DNA from: Gelatiniphilus marinus
Lineage (GTDB): Bacteria; Bacteroidota; Bacteroidia; Flavobacteriales; Flavobacteriaceae
Length of the DNA: 64,000 bases
Strand: one strand, 5' to 3'
Assembly (NCBI RefSeq): GCF_042678305.1
Contig: NZ_JBHUDT010000001.1
Numbering within the stretch: the stretch's first letter is position 1; every line of letters begins with the position of its first letter. The translations under genes and the position numbers were made by a program. Shown here piece by piece: positions 8,312 through 16,699 of the stretch. The notes below the pieces were generated by a model. That model made no database searches. It was given only the letters and a program-made list of their open reading frames with translations, and was not told the origin of the DNA.

Positions 8312-8677
8312 ATGAGCAGTAATTTATTCATTCCTAAAACTTGTAAGCATTGCGGTAATGCCTTCACAGCACGTACAACAGTTACTAAATACTGTGGCGA
8401 TACTTGTGCAAAAAGAGCCTATAAGGCACGCAAACGTCAAGAAAAAATCCAAGCTACTCTTACTAAAGATATGCAACAGCAAAAACAAGTTGTTGAAGTT
8501 CACAATCCTAATGCTGTAAATAACAAGGATTTTTTAAGCGTAACAGAAGCTTCACAACTTATTGGAGTAAGTAGATGGACCATTCAAAGAATGATACAAC
8601 AAGGACGTTTAAAAGCAGTTCCTTTTGGTAGAAAGCGTATTGTGGCCAGATGGCAAATAGAAAACCTTTTTAATTAA
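8312..8677 (+). CDS. Zn-ribbon plus helix-turn-helix (excisionase-like) protein
   Basis: A 121-residue protein if started at ATG 8312; a longer frame from TTG 8222 would translate the repeat array and is rejected. Residues about 11-33 carry CKHCGNAF and YCGDTCAKRAYKARKRQ, a four-cysteine zinc-ribbon/knuckle with a basic tail. Residues about 73-121 form an excisionase/MerR-type winged HTH (FLSVTEASQLIGVSRWTIQR, then GRLKAVPFGRKRIV and WQIENLF). The gene is 7 bases upstream of the integrase gene. Such proteins act as recombination directionality factors or regulators of the element. Confidence 0.75.
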   Translation: MSSNLFIPKTCKHCGNAFTARTTVTKYCGDTCAKRAYKARKRQEKIQATLTKDMQQQKQVVEVHNPNAVNNKDFLSVTEASQLIGVSRWTIQRMIQQGRLKAVPFGRKRIVARWQIENLFN

Positions 8678-8684
8678 TTCCATT

Positions 8685-9779
8685 ATGAAAGTAACATTAA
8701 GACAACGCAAGAAGAACGACAAAATAAGTCTGTATTTAGATTACTATCATAAAGGCAAACGTAAAACAGAATACTTACGCTTATACCTTACACCTAATCC
8801 TAAAACCAAAACTGAAAGAGAAGTTAATAAGAAAACCAAACAATTGGCTGAAACTATATGTGCACAGCGACAAATAGAAATTCAAAATGGTATTTATGGC
8901 TTTCAAGATATTGAAAAGCTAAAAGGCAGTTTTATTACTTACATCACAGCTTTAGCAGAAAAGAAAAATACAAGCTCTGGCAATTATGGGAATTGGAATA
9001 GTATGCTCAAACATTTAAAAAAGTTTTGTCCAACTGATGTTAGTTTTCAAGACATAGACAAATCATTTGTTGAGCGTTTCAAAGAATATTTAGATAAAGA
9101 TGCAATAGGTAGAGCAGGTAAAAAGCTGTCTCAAAATTCAAAATATTCGTATTTCGGTAAATTTTCAGCTGCATTAAAACAGGCGGTAAAGGATGGTATA
9201 TTAAAAGTAAATCCTGCTAATGGTGTGGAGTATTTTAAACAAGGTGAACCTCAACGTGAATTTTTAACGCTTGATGAATTACAAAAAGCTGTTAATACAG
9301 AATGTGAACTACCTCTTTTAAAGAGTGCTTTTATTTTTTCTGCTTTAACCGGATTACGTTGGTCAGATATTGAAAAACTTATATGGTTAGAAATTCAGCA
9401 CTCAAAAGAAATGGGATATTATATCCGATTTAGGCAAAAGAAAACCAAAGGTGTTGAAACCTTGCCAATATCAGACCAAGCAAGAGAATTATTAGGAGAA
9501 GAAGGGAAACCAGAAGAAAAAGTATTTCAAGGTTTACATTATAGTGCCTGGTCTAACTTGAAACTACAACAATGGATGATGAAAGCAGGTATTACAAAGA
9601 ATATCACTTTCCATTGTGCGCGTCATACCTATGCTACTTTACAGCTTACTTTAGGAACAGACATATATACTGTATCAAAATTATTAGGTCATAAAGAATT
9701 AAGAACTACACAGATTTATGCAAAAGTAATTGATGATAAAAAGAAAGAAGCTGCTAACCGTATTCAACTGGATTTATAA
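8685..9779 (+). CDS. int: tyrosine recombinase / integrase of the element
   Basis: A 364-residue site-specific recombinase. The N-terminal part (about 1-80) is an arm-binding region, about 80-185 the core-binding SAM-like domain (RFKEYLDKDAIG...), and about 195-355 the catalytic domain. Catalytic residues visible: R225 (LTGLRWSDIE), a lysine cluster at 252-255, H310 and R313 (HCARHTYATL), H336 (LLGHKELRTTQ) and the nucleophile Y345 (QIYAKV). It is complete and should catalyse insertion into and excision from mnmE. Its stop overlaps the ATG of the next gene by one base, so the two are translationally coupled. Confidence 0.92.
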   Translation: MKVTLRQRKKNDKISLYLDYYHKGKRKTEYLRLYLTPNPKTKTEREVNKKTKQLAETICAQRQIEIQNGIYGFQDIEKLKGSFITYITALAEKKNTSSGNYGNWNSMLKHLKKFCPTDVSFQDIDKSFVERFKEYLDKDAIGRAGKKLSQNSKYSYFGKFSAALKQAVKDGILKVNPANGVEYFKQGEPQREFLTLDELQKAVNTECELPLLKSAFIFSALTGLRWSDIEKLIWLEIQHSKEMGYYIRFRQKKTKGVETLPISDQARELLGEEGKPEEKVFQGLHYSAWSNLKLQQWMMKAGITKNITFHCARHTYATLQLTLGTDIYTVSKLLGHKELRTTQIYAKVIDDKKKEAANRIQLDL

Positions 9780-10726
9780 TGAAAGGAAGTATATTTTCAA
9801 GTTTGGTTTCAATAACCAATGGCTTACATAGAGATAATAGACAGGAAAAGGATTTTAAATACCTATTGTCTGATTTAAAATTGAATCCAAAAGCCAATAA
9901 CGCTGTTTTTAAAGTAAACTTTAAAAAGCCTTTAAATGCGAAAAAGGAATACTACCAAAAGCTAATATTTAATGAAACAGAAAAGACAGTAGTATCATTT
10001 GTAAAGGAATTTCCTAAAAATGCTACAGTTCCAGAAAATAAATACAGCTTTACTATTCTGCTTAACAAATTTGATAAGTACTTAAATGACATTTCAACTT
10101 ATATCAATAAAAGAGGAGTAACAGCAGATTTAAATAATGATGACAATTATATCATAAACTACTTAAAAGTATCTGCAATCCGTTTATATGCTGAACTGCA
10201 AGAACAATATGGACAGTTTTCAGAAAATTTAAACTTCACAATTTTAGAAATAGCTGAAAAGTATTTTAATGATACAACGTTTGACATTAACCAGATAGAA
10301 AAAGCGAACACAAAAAAAACAGTTATTAAAAAAGAACCGAGAGTTACAGCAAAACCAAAAACCTCATTTGGTTATAAAAACAAAGACACCTCAACCTTAT
10401 TAACCGTACTAAAGCAATTAAACCTAAAAATTGATTTGTTAGATAATCGTTCAACTGTTGAGCAATTGCAAGAACTATTGTTATCTAAAGATTTTACAGT
10501 AGTAGATTTCCAAATTTATCTTCAATGCGAAACTACACAGTTTAGTTACCTCGTAACAAAACTTAAACCATTTTTCAATGGTTTCAATCCTACGGTAATA
10601 GAACGTTCTGGTAAATTTAGAACTAAAACAGATACACCTTTAAAAGCAAATAATCTTCACAAAAACAAAGTCCACAACCCAAAAGAAAAGGAAGAAATAG
10701 ACAATATTATTCAACAACTGCAATAA
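9779..10726 (+). CDS. unknown element protein coupled to the integrase
   Basis: A 315-residue, lysine-rich, mostly helical cytoplasmic protein with no motif I recognise. The N-terminal half is helical (FNETEKTVVSFVKEF; YIINYLKVSAIRLYAELQEQYG). A basic linker (about 180-205, KKTVIKKEPRVTAKPK) follows, then a C-terminal part (LLTVLKQLNLKIDLLDNRST... FQIYLQCETTQFSYLVTKLKPFF) that looks like a small compact domain. The ATG overlaps the integrase stop by one base. A role in recombination or element maintenance is plausible from position only. Confidence 0.6.
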   Translation: MKGSIFSSLVSITNGLHRDNRQEKDFKYLLSDLKLNPKANNAVFKVNFKKPLNAKKEYYQKLIFNETEKTVVSFVKEFPKNATVPENKYSFTILLNKFDKYLNDISTYINKRGVTADLNNDDNYIINYLKVSAIRLYAELQEQYGQFSENLNFTILEIAEKYFNDTTFDINQIEKANTKKTVIKKEPRVTAKPKTSFGYKNKDTSTLLTVLKQLNLKIDLLDNRSTVEQLQELLLSKDFTVVDFQIYLQCETTQFSYLVTKLKPFFNGFNPTVIERSGKFRTKTDTPLKANNLHKNKVHNPKEKEEIDNIIQQLQ

Positions 10727-10728
10727 AA

Positions 10729-10785
10729 AACAGTAAGAATAGTAAGAAACCTTACTGTTGTCTTACTCTTGCTTTACACTCTTAC
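10729..10785. repeat. cluster of GTAAG/CTTAC pentamers (candidate iterons or terminator)
   Basis: GTAAG at 10733-10737 and 10742-10746, and CTTAC at 10751-10755, 10762-10766 and 10781-10785. AACAGTAAG (10729-10737) and CTTACTGTT (10751-10759) can form a 9-bp stem. The cluster lies 3 bases after the stop of the upstream gene, and upstream of the replication-like genes. It may be a terminator structure or binding sites for a replication or regulatory protein. Confidence 0.4.
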
Positions 10786-10838
10786 TAAAATAGGAAAGCC
10801 AATTTTAAACCTTTGTCCTGTTCTTGAAAACCAAGAAT

Positions 10839-10856
10839 GACATTTGGCCAGATGTC
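10839..10856. promoter_or_regulatory. 18-bp near-perfect palindrome, candidate operator
   Basis: GACATtTGGCCAgATGTC is self-complementary at 16 of 18 positions. It lies 30 bp before the start of the first small HTH gene (10887) and is probably an operator for an HTH protein of the element. Confidence 0.5.
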
Positions 10857-10886
10857 CATTTACTATAAACTAAAATTTTATTAGTT

Positions 10887-11186
10887 ATGGACGAAATATT
10901 AGAACGTCTCAAAATTATTGAACAACACGTTTTAGACAGAAACATTATTGTAAAAAACGTATTAAGTTTTAACGAAGCGTGTAAGTTTTTGGAATTATCA
11001 CAATCCCATTTATACAAACTTACAAGCACAGGAACCATTCCACATTATAAACCGAATGGTAAGAAAATTTATTTTAACAGAGTTGAATTAGAACAATGGT
11101 TATTAAGTAACCGTGTGGATTCACAAGATGAAATCGAACAGCAAGCTGCCGATTACCTAATTAAGAAAGGAGCGGTAAAGTTATGA
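10887..11186 (+). CDS. small helix-turn-helix protein (HTH_17 type)
   Basis: A 99-residue DNA-binding protein. A short N-terminal helix (DEILERLKIIEQHVLDRNII) is followed by an excisionase-like winged HTH: LSFNEACKFLELSQSHLYKL, TIPHYKPNGKKIYFNRVELEQWL. Proteins of this type occur in pairs upstream of primase-like genes on Bacteroidota integrative elements. Its stop overlaps the next gene by 4 bases (ATGA), so the two HTH genes are translationally coupled. Confidence 0.8.
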   Translation: MDEILERLKIIEQHVLDRNIIVKNVLSFNEACKFLELSQSHLYKLTSTGTIPHYKPNGKKIYFNRVELEQWLLSNRVDSQDEIEQQAADYLIKKGAVKL

Positions 11187-11479
11187 CGGAGATAATCGAT
11201 TTAATCTTGGCGCTCTCGCAAGATATTAAGGACTTAAAAGCACGTATCGAGTTGTTGCGACAATCGAGAGCAGAAGTATTGAAAGATACGTGGATTGACA
11301 ATCAAGATGTATTGCAAACCTTACGCATTAGTAAGCGAACTTTACAAACATTTAGAACCAACGGAATATTGCCTTACAGTAAAATAAAAGGCAAGTTCTA
11401 TTACAAAGTTGCTGATATAGAGCAATTGCTTCAAGATAATTATTACAACCATAATTTCAAATACAATGGAGGTAAATAG
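11183..11479 (+). CDS. second small helix-turn-helix protein
   Basis: A 98-residue paralogue-like partner of the preceding gene: a helical N-terminus (IIDLILALSQDIKDLKARIE), then a winged HTH (WIDNQDVLQTLRISKRTLQT, GILPYSKIKGKFYYKVADIEQLL). It overlaps the upstream gene by 4 bases and the primase-like gene by 14 bases, so the four genes 10887-14122 form one operon. Probable role: regulation or initiation of element replication or excision. Confidence 0.8.
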   Translation: MTEIIDLILALSQDIKDLKARIELLRQSRAEVLKDTWIDNQDVLQTLRISKRTLQTFRTNGILPYSKIKGKFYYKVADIEQLLQDNYYNHNFKYNGGK

Positions 11480-12374
11480 AGAAGCAATATTAGAAAAAAC
11501 ACATTATGGTTTAAAGATTTATGCTTATGTGTTGAGACAGTATTATCCTAATCAAACAGTCCTTTCTTTAAAAGGAAGGGACTGTGGGATAACTCGCAAT
11601 CCGTTTAACGGTGGTAAAGAGACCTTACGTATTCATATTGATGGTGTTATTGCAACGCATAGAGATACAGAATTAGAAGACTTTAAAGGTGATGTATTCG
11701 ATTTTGCACAATACCATTTTAGAATAACCAATGAACAGGAATTATTTCAAAAGATAAATCAAGAGCTACATCTAAATTTAGAGATTCAGGAGAAAGACGA
11801 ATTAGAATGGCTTAATGAACCTGACGATTCCTGGTATGCAAACTGTAGCTTTTTCAAAGCACCTGTTCGCAATGTGTTTCCTACGGAAACTATGCGATTG
11901 CATCAAGTATTTGAATTAATCACAAGTGATAAATACAAAAAGATAACCGAAGATTTAAGATTAATTACAGATGTAAAAGAAGCTCGTAAATTCAAAGCGA
12001 ATCACTTTGATTACGTAACCTTTTCAGGAACTTTTGAAAAGCGTAACGATAGTAACTTGTTACAGCATTCTAACCTATTAACTATTGATTTTGACCATTT
12101 AGATAATCTGCAAGAGTTAAAAACACAATTGTTAAACGATGAATATTTTGAAACCGAAATGCTTTTCATTTCACCATCTGGAGATGGCTTAAAATGGATT
12201 ATCAGGATTGATGTTTCAGAAGTGACACATTCAGAGTATTTCACAGCGGTAGCAAATTACATAAAACACAATTATAACATTGAGGTTGACCAGTCAGGTA
12301 AAGACGTTTCCAGAGCCTGTTTTTTACCATACGACCCAACAGCCTTTTTACATAAAAGACATCAAACATTATGA
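11466..12374 (+). CDS. BT4734/VirE_N-like primase protein
   Basis: A 302-residue protein. The first ~100 residues resemble the zinc-type primase N-terminal region of Bacteroidota elements (YVLRQYYPNQTVLSLKGRDC, NPFNGGKETLRIHIDG, FKGDVFDFAQYHF). The second part matches the BT4734-like/VirE N-terminal family, a primase-polymerase-related fold: NLLTIDFDHLDN carries the acidic metal-binding residues, followed by FISPSGDGLKWIIRID and DQSGKDVSRACFLPYDP. It overlaps the next gene by 4 bases. Together the two would make a primase/helicase pair for element replication. Confidence 0.8.
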   Translation: MEVNREAILEKTHYGLKIYAYVLRQYYPNQTVLSLKGRDCGITRNPFNGGKETLRIHIDGVIATHRDTELEDFKGDVFDFAQYHFRITNEQELFQKINQELHLNLEIQEKDELEWLNEPDDSWYANCSFFKAPVRNVFPTETMRLHQVFELITSDKYKKITEDLRLITDVKEARKFKANHFDYVTFSGTFEKRNDSNLLQHSNLLTIDFDHLDNLQELKTQLLNDEYFETEMLFISPSGDGLKWIIRIDVSEVTHSEYFTAVANYIKHNYNIEVDQSGKDVSRACFLPYDPTAFLHKRHQTL

Positions 12375-14122
12375 GCAAAATATTTAACCCAAAAGATTGG
12401 TTAGAAGTTCCAAAAGAACAACAAAAACCAACAAGCAACAAGGCAACAACAAATGTTGTTGCTGTTGCTAATAGTGATATAGAATCCTATATTACAGCAA
12501 TTGAACAATCTGGTATAGACATAACAGGTAATTATGCTACTTGGCGTGATTTAGGCTTTGCTTTAGCTGAAGAATATGGAGAATCTGGTAGAGATTATTT
12601 CCACCGAATAAGTAAAAATTATTCAGGTTACGATGTTAAAGAATGTGATGAACAATTCAATAAATGCCTAAATGCAAAAGGACACGGAATAAGTATTGCA
12701 ACTTTTTATCATCACGCGCATCAAGCAGGTATAAAACCGATGAAGCAACATTACAACAACGAGATTGCTACAAATGTTGCAACCGTTGTTGATGCACCAG
12801 AACAAACAATGCCAACAATACCAGAAAAGGTATTTGACACATTACCGCAGTTTTTACAACAAGTTGTAAATCCTGCAAGTAGTCAGGAAGAAAAGGACAT
12901 TTTATTATTAGGCGCATTAACAGCATTTAGTGCTTGTTTCCCAAAATTATTTGGTATTTACGACCAAAGAAAAGTATTCAGTAATTTATACTTATTTGTA
13001 ACTGCACCAGCTTCGGCAGGTAAAGGCAGACTTAACCAAATTAAAAATTTGGTAGACCCTGTGCATAAACTAAAGCGAGAACAAGCAAAAATATTAAAGC
13101 AACAGTTTCAGTCAGAAACAGCTACTTATAATATGAACAAGGGCAAAGATGAAAACTTGGAAAAACCAAGTAAACCGCCAGAACGAATGTTGTTTATTCC
13201 CGCCAATAATAGTGTAACAGGTGTATATCAATTAATTTCAGATAATGAAGGTAAAGGATTAATTTTTGAAACCGAAGGTGATACGTTAGCTCAAGCCTTT
13301 AAAAGTGATTACGGTAATTATTCCGATGGTTTTCGTAAAGCATTCCATCACGAAACCATAAGTTATTATCGTAGAACTGATAGAGAATATGTAGATATTG
13401 AAAAACCTTGTTTATCTACAGTTTTATCTGGTACACCTAAACAAGTAGCGACTTTAATTCCTAATGCTGAAAATGGATTGTTTAGTCGTTTTATGTTTTA
13501 TTATATGAATATCAAGCCGACTTGGAAAAATGTATTTAAAAACAACAATAATGTAGGTTTAGATGATTATTACAACCAATTAGGTAGTGAGTTTTTAGGA
13601 CTGTATAAAACGCTTAAAAATAATCCAGAGATTGAAATTAGGTTAACCACAGCTCAACAAGAGCAATTCAATACGTTTTTTGAATCCTTACAAACAAAAT
13701 ACATCAATCTACAACCAGAAGAATATATTGCTACCATTAGGCGGTTAGGCTTAATTGCATTTAGGATTATGATGCTTTTTACAGCATTTCGTATTATGGA
13801 AGATGGTGATGTTAATGCAACTAAAGAATGTGAGGATATTGATTTTGAAAATGCGCTCATAATTATTTCGATTTTAGTGAAACATAGTAGTAAAGTGTTT
13901 AACGACTTACCAATTGAGCAAAGGACAGTAAAACGTTTAAACAGAAAAGAACGTTTTCTGGAAAGTTTACCAAAACAATTTACCAGACAAGATTATTTAG
14001 ATTATGCCACTAAACAGAGCATCCCACATAAAACAGCAGAAGGCTATATTACCAAATTTGTAGAAGCAGGTTTAATACACAGAGAAGCACACAATAATTA
14101 TTCAAATCCTGCAAAAACATAA
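12371..14122 (+). CDS. PriCT-2 / DUF3987 replication protein
   Basis: A 583-residue protein. Residues about 35-120 form a primase C-terminal-2 domain (ITGNYATWRDLGFALAEEYG, GRDYFHRISKNYSGYD, GISIATFYHHAHQAG). From about 150 onward it matches DUF3987, a helicase-like NTPase-related domain, with the P-loop-like APASAGKGRL and the acidic IFETEGDTLAQAF. The C-terminus looks like a winged helix (QFTRQDYLDYATKQSIPHKTAE). Inference: the replication helicase/primase of the element, acting with the preceding protein. The end of the gene is followed by a strong hairpin at 14135-14174. Confidence 0.8.
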   Translation: MSKIFNPKDWLEVPKEQQKPTSNKATTNVVAVANSDIESYITAIEQSGIDITGNYATWRDLGFALAEEYGESGRDYFHRISKNYSGYDVKECDEQFNKCLNAKGHGISIATFYHHAHQAGIKPMKQHYNNEIATNVATVVDAPEQTMPTIPEKVFDTLPQFLQQVVNPASSQEEKDILLLGALTAFSACFPKLFGIYDQRKVFSNLYLFVTAPASAGKGRLNQIKNLVDPVHKLKREQAKILKQQFQSETATYNMNKGKDENLEKPSKPPERMLFIPANNSVTGVYQLISDNEGKGLIFETEGDTLAQAFKSDYGNYSDGFRKAFHHETISYYRRTDREYVDIEKPCLSTVLSGTPKQVATLIPNAENGLFSRFMFYYMNIKPTWKNVFKNNNNVGLDDYYNQLGSEFLGLYKTLKNNPEIEIRLTTAQQEQFNTFFESLQTKYINLQPEEYIATIRRLGLIAFRIMMLFTAFRIMEDGDVNATKECEDIDFENALIIISILVKHSSKVFNDLPIEQRTVKRLNRKERFLESLPKQFTRQDYLDYATKQSIPHKTAEGYITKFVEAGLIHREAHNNYSNPAKT

Positions 14123-14134
14123 TTCAGGATTTAG

Positions 14135-14174
14135 AGGATTTAAGGATAAAATTGATAGGACTTCCTTAAATCCT
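14135..14174. terminator. hairpin separating the primase operon from the Argonaute operon
   Basis: Perfect 12-base arms AGGATTTAAGGA (14135-14146) and TCCTTAAATCCT (14163-14174) with a 16-base loop, 13 bases after the stop of the DUF3987 gene. No T-run follows directly, so termination strength is unclear. Confidence 0.6.
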
Positions 14175-14243
14175 TAACTTCCTCATTCCCTTGTTAATAA
14201 CTGTTAATATCTTTTTCTTACTTCTTTCTTTCCTTTTCTTAAA

Positions 14244-14267
14244 TTAGACAAAATTTGACAAGTCTAA
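14244..14267. promoter_or_regulatory. inverted repeat, candidate XRE operator
   Basis: TTAGAC (14244-14249) and GTCTAA (14262-14267) are perfect inverted half-sites separated by 12 bases. They sit 11 bases before the ATG of the XRE gene. Autoregulation of the Argonaute operon by the XRE protein is a natural inference. Confidence 0.5.
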
Positions 14268-14278
14268 ATAATTCTATT

Positions 14279-14572
14279 ATGGTGTTTGGAGAGTACATAC
14301 GTTCATTGCGTGAAAAACGTAATTTACTATTAAGGGAAATGGCTGCAAACCTAAATATGGATGTTGCCTATTTAAGCAAAATAGAACGTGGAAATCGTAT
14401 AGCAAGACGCGAACAAGTAGTTGCATTTGCTAAAACTTTAAAAGAAGACGAGAACGAATTAATTAAGCTATGGATGTCAGAACAAATAGTACTAATGCTA
14501 AAAAATGAAAAAGAGCGTACGGAAATCCTCAAAATAGCGGAAGAAAATTTAAATAGATTGACAAAAAAATAA
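14279..14572 (+). CDS. XRE-family regulator of the Argonaute operon
   Basis: A 97-residue protein from ATG 14279; a TTG at 14255 is an alternative but would lie within the inverted repeat. It contains a Cro/C1-type HTH: FGEYIRSLREKRNLLLREMA, LNMDVAYLSKIERGNRIA, followed by a helical tail (EQIVLMLKNEKERTEILKI). It ends 6 bases before the Argonaute gene in the same direction. It probably represses the operon through the palindrome at 14244-14267; small XRE regulators beside defence genes commonly play that role. Confidence 0.85.
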   Translation: MVFGEYIRSLREKRNLLLREMAANLNMDVAYLSKIERGNRIARREQVVAFAKTLKEDENELIKLWMSEQIVLMLKNEKERTEILKIAEENLNRLTKK

Positions 14573-14578
14573 TAGTCT

Positions 14579-16690
14579 ATGCAAGAACACCTCAAAACCA
14601 ATATACTTAACTTCAAATGGCCCAATAGTACGCCTACAATATTTTTAGCGTTAGAGGATATTGAAGGAGACCACCCAATCCATAAATCAAAGTTTTCTAA
14701 ACAAATATTAGAGGCGTTTCCTGAAACAGATTTATCGCAAACAGACGAAATTTACACCTCTTTTACTGATGAAATACCTAACGCACCAAGTATTAAACTA
14801 AATTTAGTAGATGGTAGGGAATTAAGAATCTACAAGCAATATTTAAAACATCAGTTAAGAACTTATTTTAAATCTAAAGAATATATAGTTGTCAAAAACT
14901 TTGTAGGTGATGTACAGGTTTGGATGCCTTCCAAAAAAGGGAATACAGAGCATTATAATTTGTATTATAAATTCTCATTTAAAATACAATTTGCAAAATT
15001 AACCGACTTACCAGAACTTATTGTATCGTACGATGGCACATCAAAAGTCCTTACAACGTCTGTTAAGGATATTGAGGATTCGGAGGTAATAAAACGTTGC
15101 GTATATGGACAAACTATTTTCAATTATCAAATGAACCTCGACACAGAGGAAAAAGAAGAATTTTACAATACTATTGAGTTTGATAAAGCATTCCCAATTT
15201 TTAGTTTGCCATTAGCCAGAGCGTTAAACATACCTATTGAAGAACCATTAAGACCAGCTAATAAATACCAAAAGTATGTTGCGCTCATTAATAATTTTGC
15301 AACCAACTATCTATTTAAAGAAAATTTTAAAGCCATTTTTCCGTTTAAAAACGATGCATTTATAGATGTGCCACTCAATCGTATCAATCACATTGACCCA
15401 CAATTAGGTTTGTTAGAATTTGGTAAAGACCAATACGGTAATAAAAAAACCCATTTAGTGCCTAAATTGGCAATGAATAACCTTAACCCATACAAACGAC
15501 CAAACAACCAAAACATTAAGTTTTTCTTTGTGTACCATACTTCACATAAAGAAGCAATTAAAACCTTTTACAACAACCTTAAAACTGGTGTTACAGCGGA
15601 TAAAAAATATTTTAAAGGGATTGAGGCTTATGTAAACATTAAGGCTTCAACTTCTAAAGAGCATTTTATAGAGTTTACCAACGAAAGTGACCCAATTCCA
15701 GAAATTACAGAAAAGTTAGAAAACCTTTCATTCGACCACGATACTGTACGTTATGCAGCTTTCTATTTAAGTCCTTTCGATAAGTTTACACCAAATCCAG
15801 AAGACCGAGAAATCTATATTCAAATCAAAGAACTATTTCTAAATGAAGGCATTGTTACACAGGTTGTAGATTATGAAAAAATGGTGGTTAATATCGAGAA
15901 TCAATACAACTTCCAATTCTCATTACAAAATATGGCATTGGCAATTCACGCCAAATTAGGTGGTGCACCTTGGAAGCTCGCAGTAACAGATAAAAAAGAA
16001 TTAGTAATAGGAGTTGGTGCATTTACAAATCAAGGCGAAAACAGACGTTACATCGCAAGTGCCTTTAGTTTTCAAAACAATGGCTTGTTTAGAAAGTTTG
16101 AATATTTTGACCAAACCGAAACAGACCTTTTAGCAGGTAGTATATGTAAAGCCATAAGAGATTTTACATCGGTTGCAGAAGCAGATAAAGTAGTGATTCA
16201 TTTTTATAAAGAAATGAGCTATGAAGAATTACAACCTATTATTAAAGGGATGCATACTTTAGGCTTAAAAGTACCCTTATACATTCTAAACATTAATAAA
16301 ACAGAAGCAGAAGATATTATTGCTTACGACCTTAATTGGAATAAAAAACTAATGCCAGTAAGTGGTACATACATTCGTATAAACGAAAACCAATTTTTGC
16401 TATTTAATAATGCACGTTATCTCAATTCACAACGCTATGCAGATACAGATGGCTATCCATTTCCAATAAAAATTAAAATAAGTAGTCCAGATGAAGATGC
16501 TTTTGAAGATGCAGATGTAGTGTTAGAATTATTGACACAAGTATATCAGTTTAGCAGATTATATTGGAAATCGCTTCGACAACAAAATGTACCAATAACA
16601 ATAAAATATCCAGAAATGGTAGCACAAATAGCACCACGATTTAATAATGGTGTTCCAGATGATGCTAAAGATGCTTTATGGTTTTTATAA
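14579..16690 (+). CDS. prokaryotic Argonaute (full-length, predicted catalytically inactive)
   Basis: A 703-residue protein with the length and layout of long prokaryotic Argonautes: N-terminal and PAZ-like region (about 1-300), MID (about 310-460) and PIWI (about 470-703). The MID domain shows Y413, K417, Q428 and K459. The Y-K and K-Q spacings (4 and 11) match the 5'-phosphate pocket of TtAgo (R418, K422, Q433); the last K follows a longer loop and sits in NMALAIHAKLGG. The PIWI domain begins ELVIGVGAF, where active Argonautes have I-G-(I/V)-D, so the first catalytic Asp is Gly480. The third (R-D-G context) is Tyr543 in VVIHFYKEMS, and the last position is E679 in IKYPEMVAQ. The C-terminus ends WFL, as usual for Argonautes. 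Binding a nucleic-acid guide is likely; slicing is unlikely. A HEPN and a DUF4238 gene follow directly. Confidence 0.85.
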   Translation: MQEHLKTNILNFKWPNSTPTIFLALEDIEGDHPIHKSKFSKQILEAFPETDLSQTDEIYTSFTDEIPNAPSIKLNLVDGRELRIYKQYLKHQLRTYFKSKEYIVVKNFVGDVQVWMPSKKGNTEHYNLYYKFSFKIQFAKLTDLPELIVSYDGTSKVLTTSVKDIEDSEVIKRCVYGQTIFNYQMNLDTEEKEEFYNTIEFDKAFPIFSLPLARALNIPIEEPLRPANKYQKYVALINNFATNYLFKENFKAIFPFKNDAFIDVPLNRINHIDPQLGLLEFGKDQYGNKKTHLVPKLAMNNLNPYKRPNNQNIKFFFVYHTSHKEAIKTFYNNLKTGVTADKKYFKGIEAYVNIKASTSKEHFIEFTNESDPIPEITEKLENLSFDHDTVRYAAFYLSPFDKFTPNPEDREIYIQIKELFLNEGIVTQVVDYEKMVVNIENQYNFQFSLQNMALAIHAKLGGAPWKLAVTDKKELVIGVGAFTNQGENRRYIASAFSFQNNGLFRKFEYFDQTETDLLAGSICKAIRDFTSVAEADKVVIHFYKEMSYEELQPIIKGMHTLGLKVPLYILNINKTEAEDIIAYDLNWNKKLMPVSGTYIRINENQFLLFNNARYLNSQRYADTDGYPFPIKIKISSPDEDAFEDADVVLELLTQVYQFSRLYWKSLRQQNVPITIKYPEMVAQIAPRFNNGVPDDAKDALWFL

Positions 16691-16699
16691 AAGAATGAT

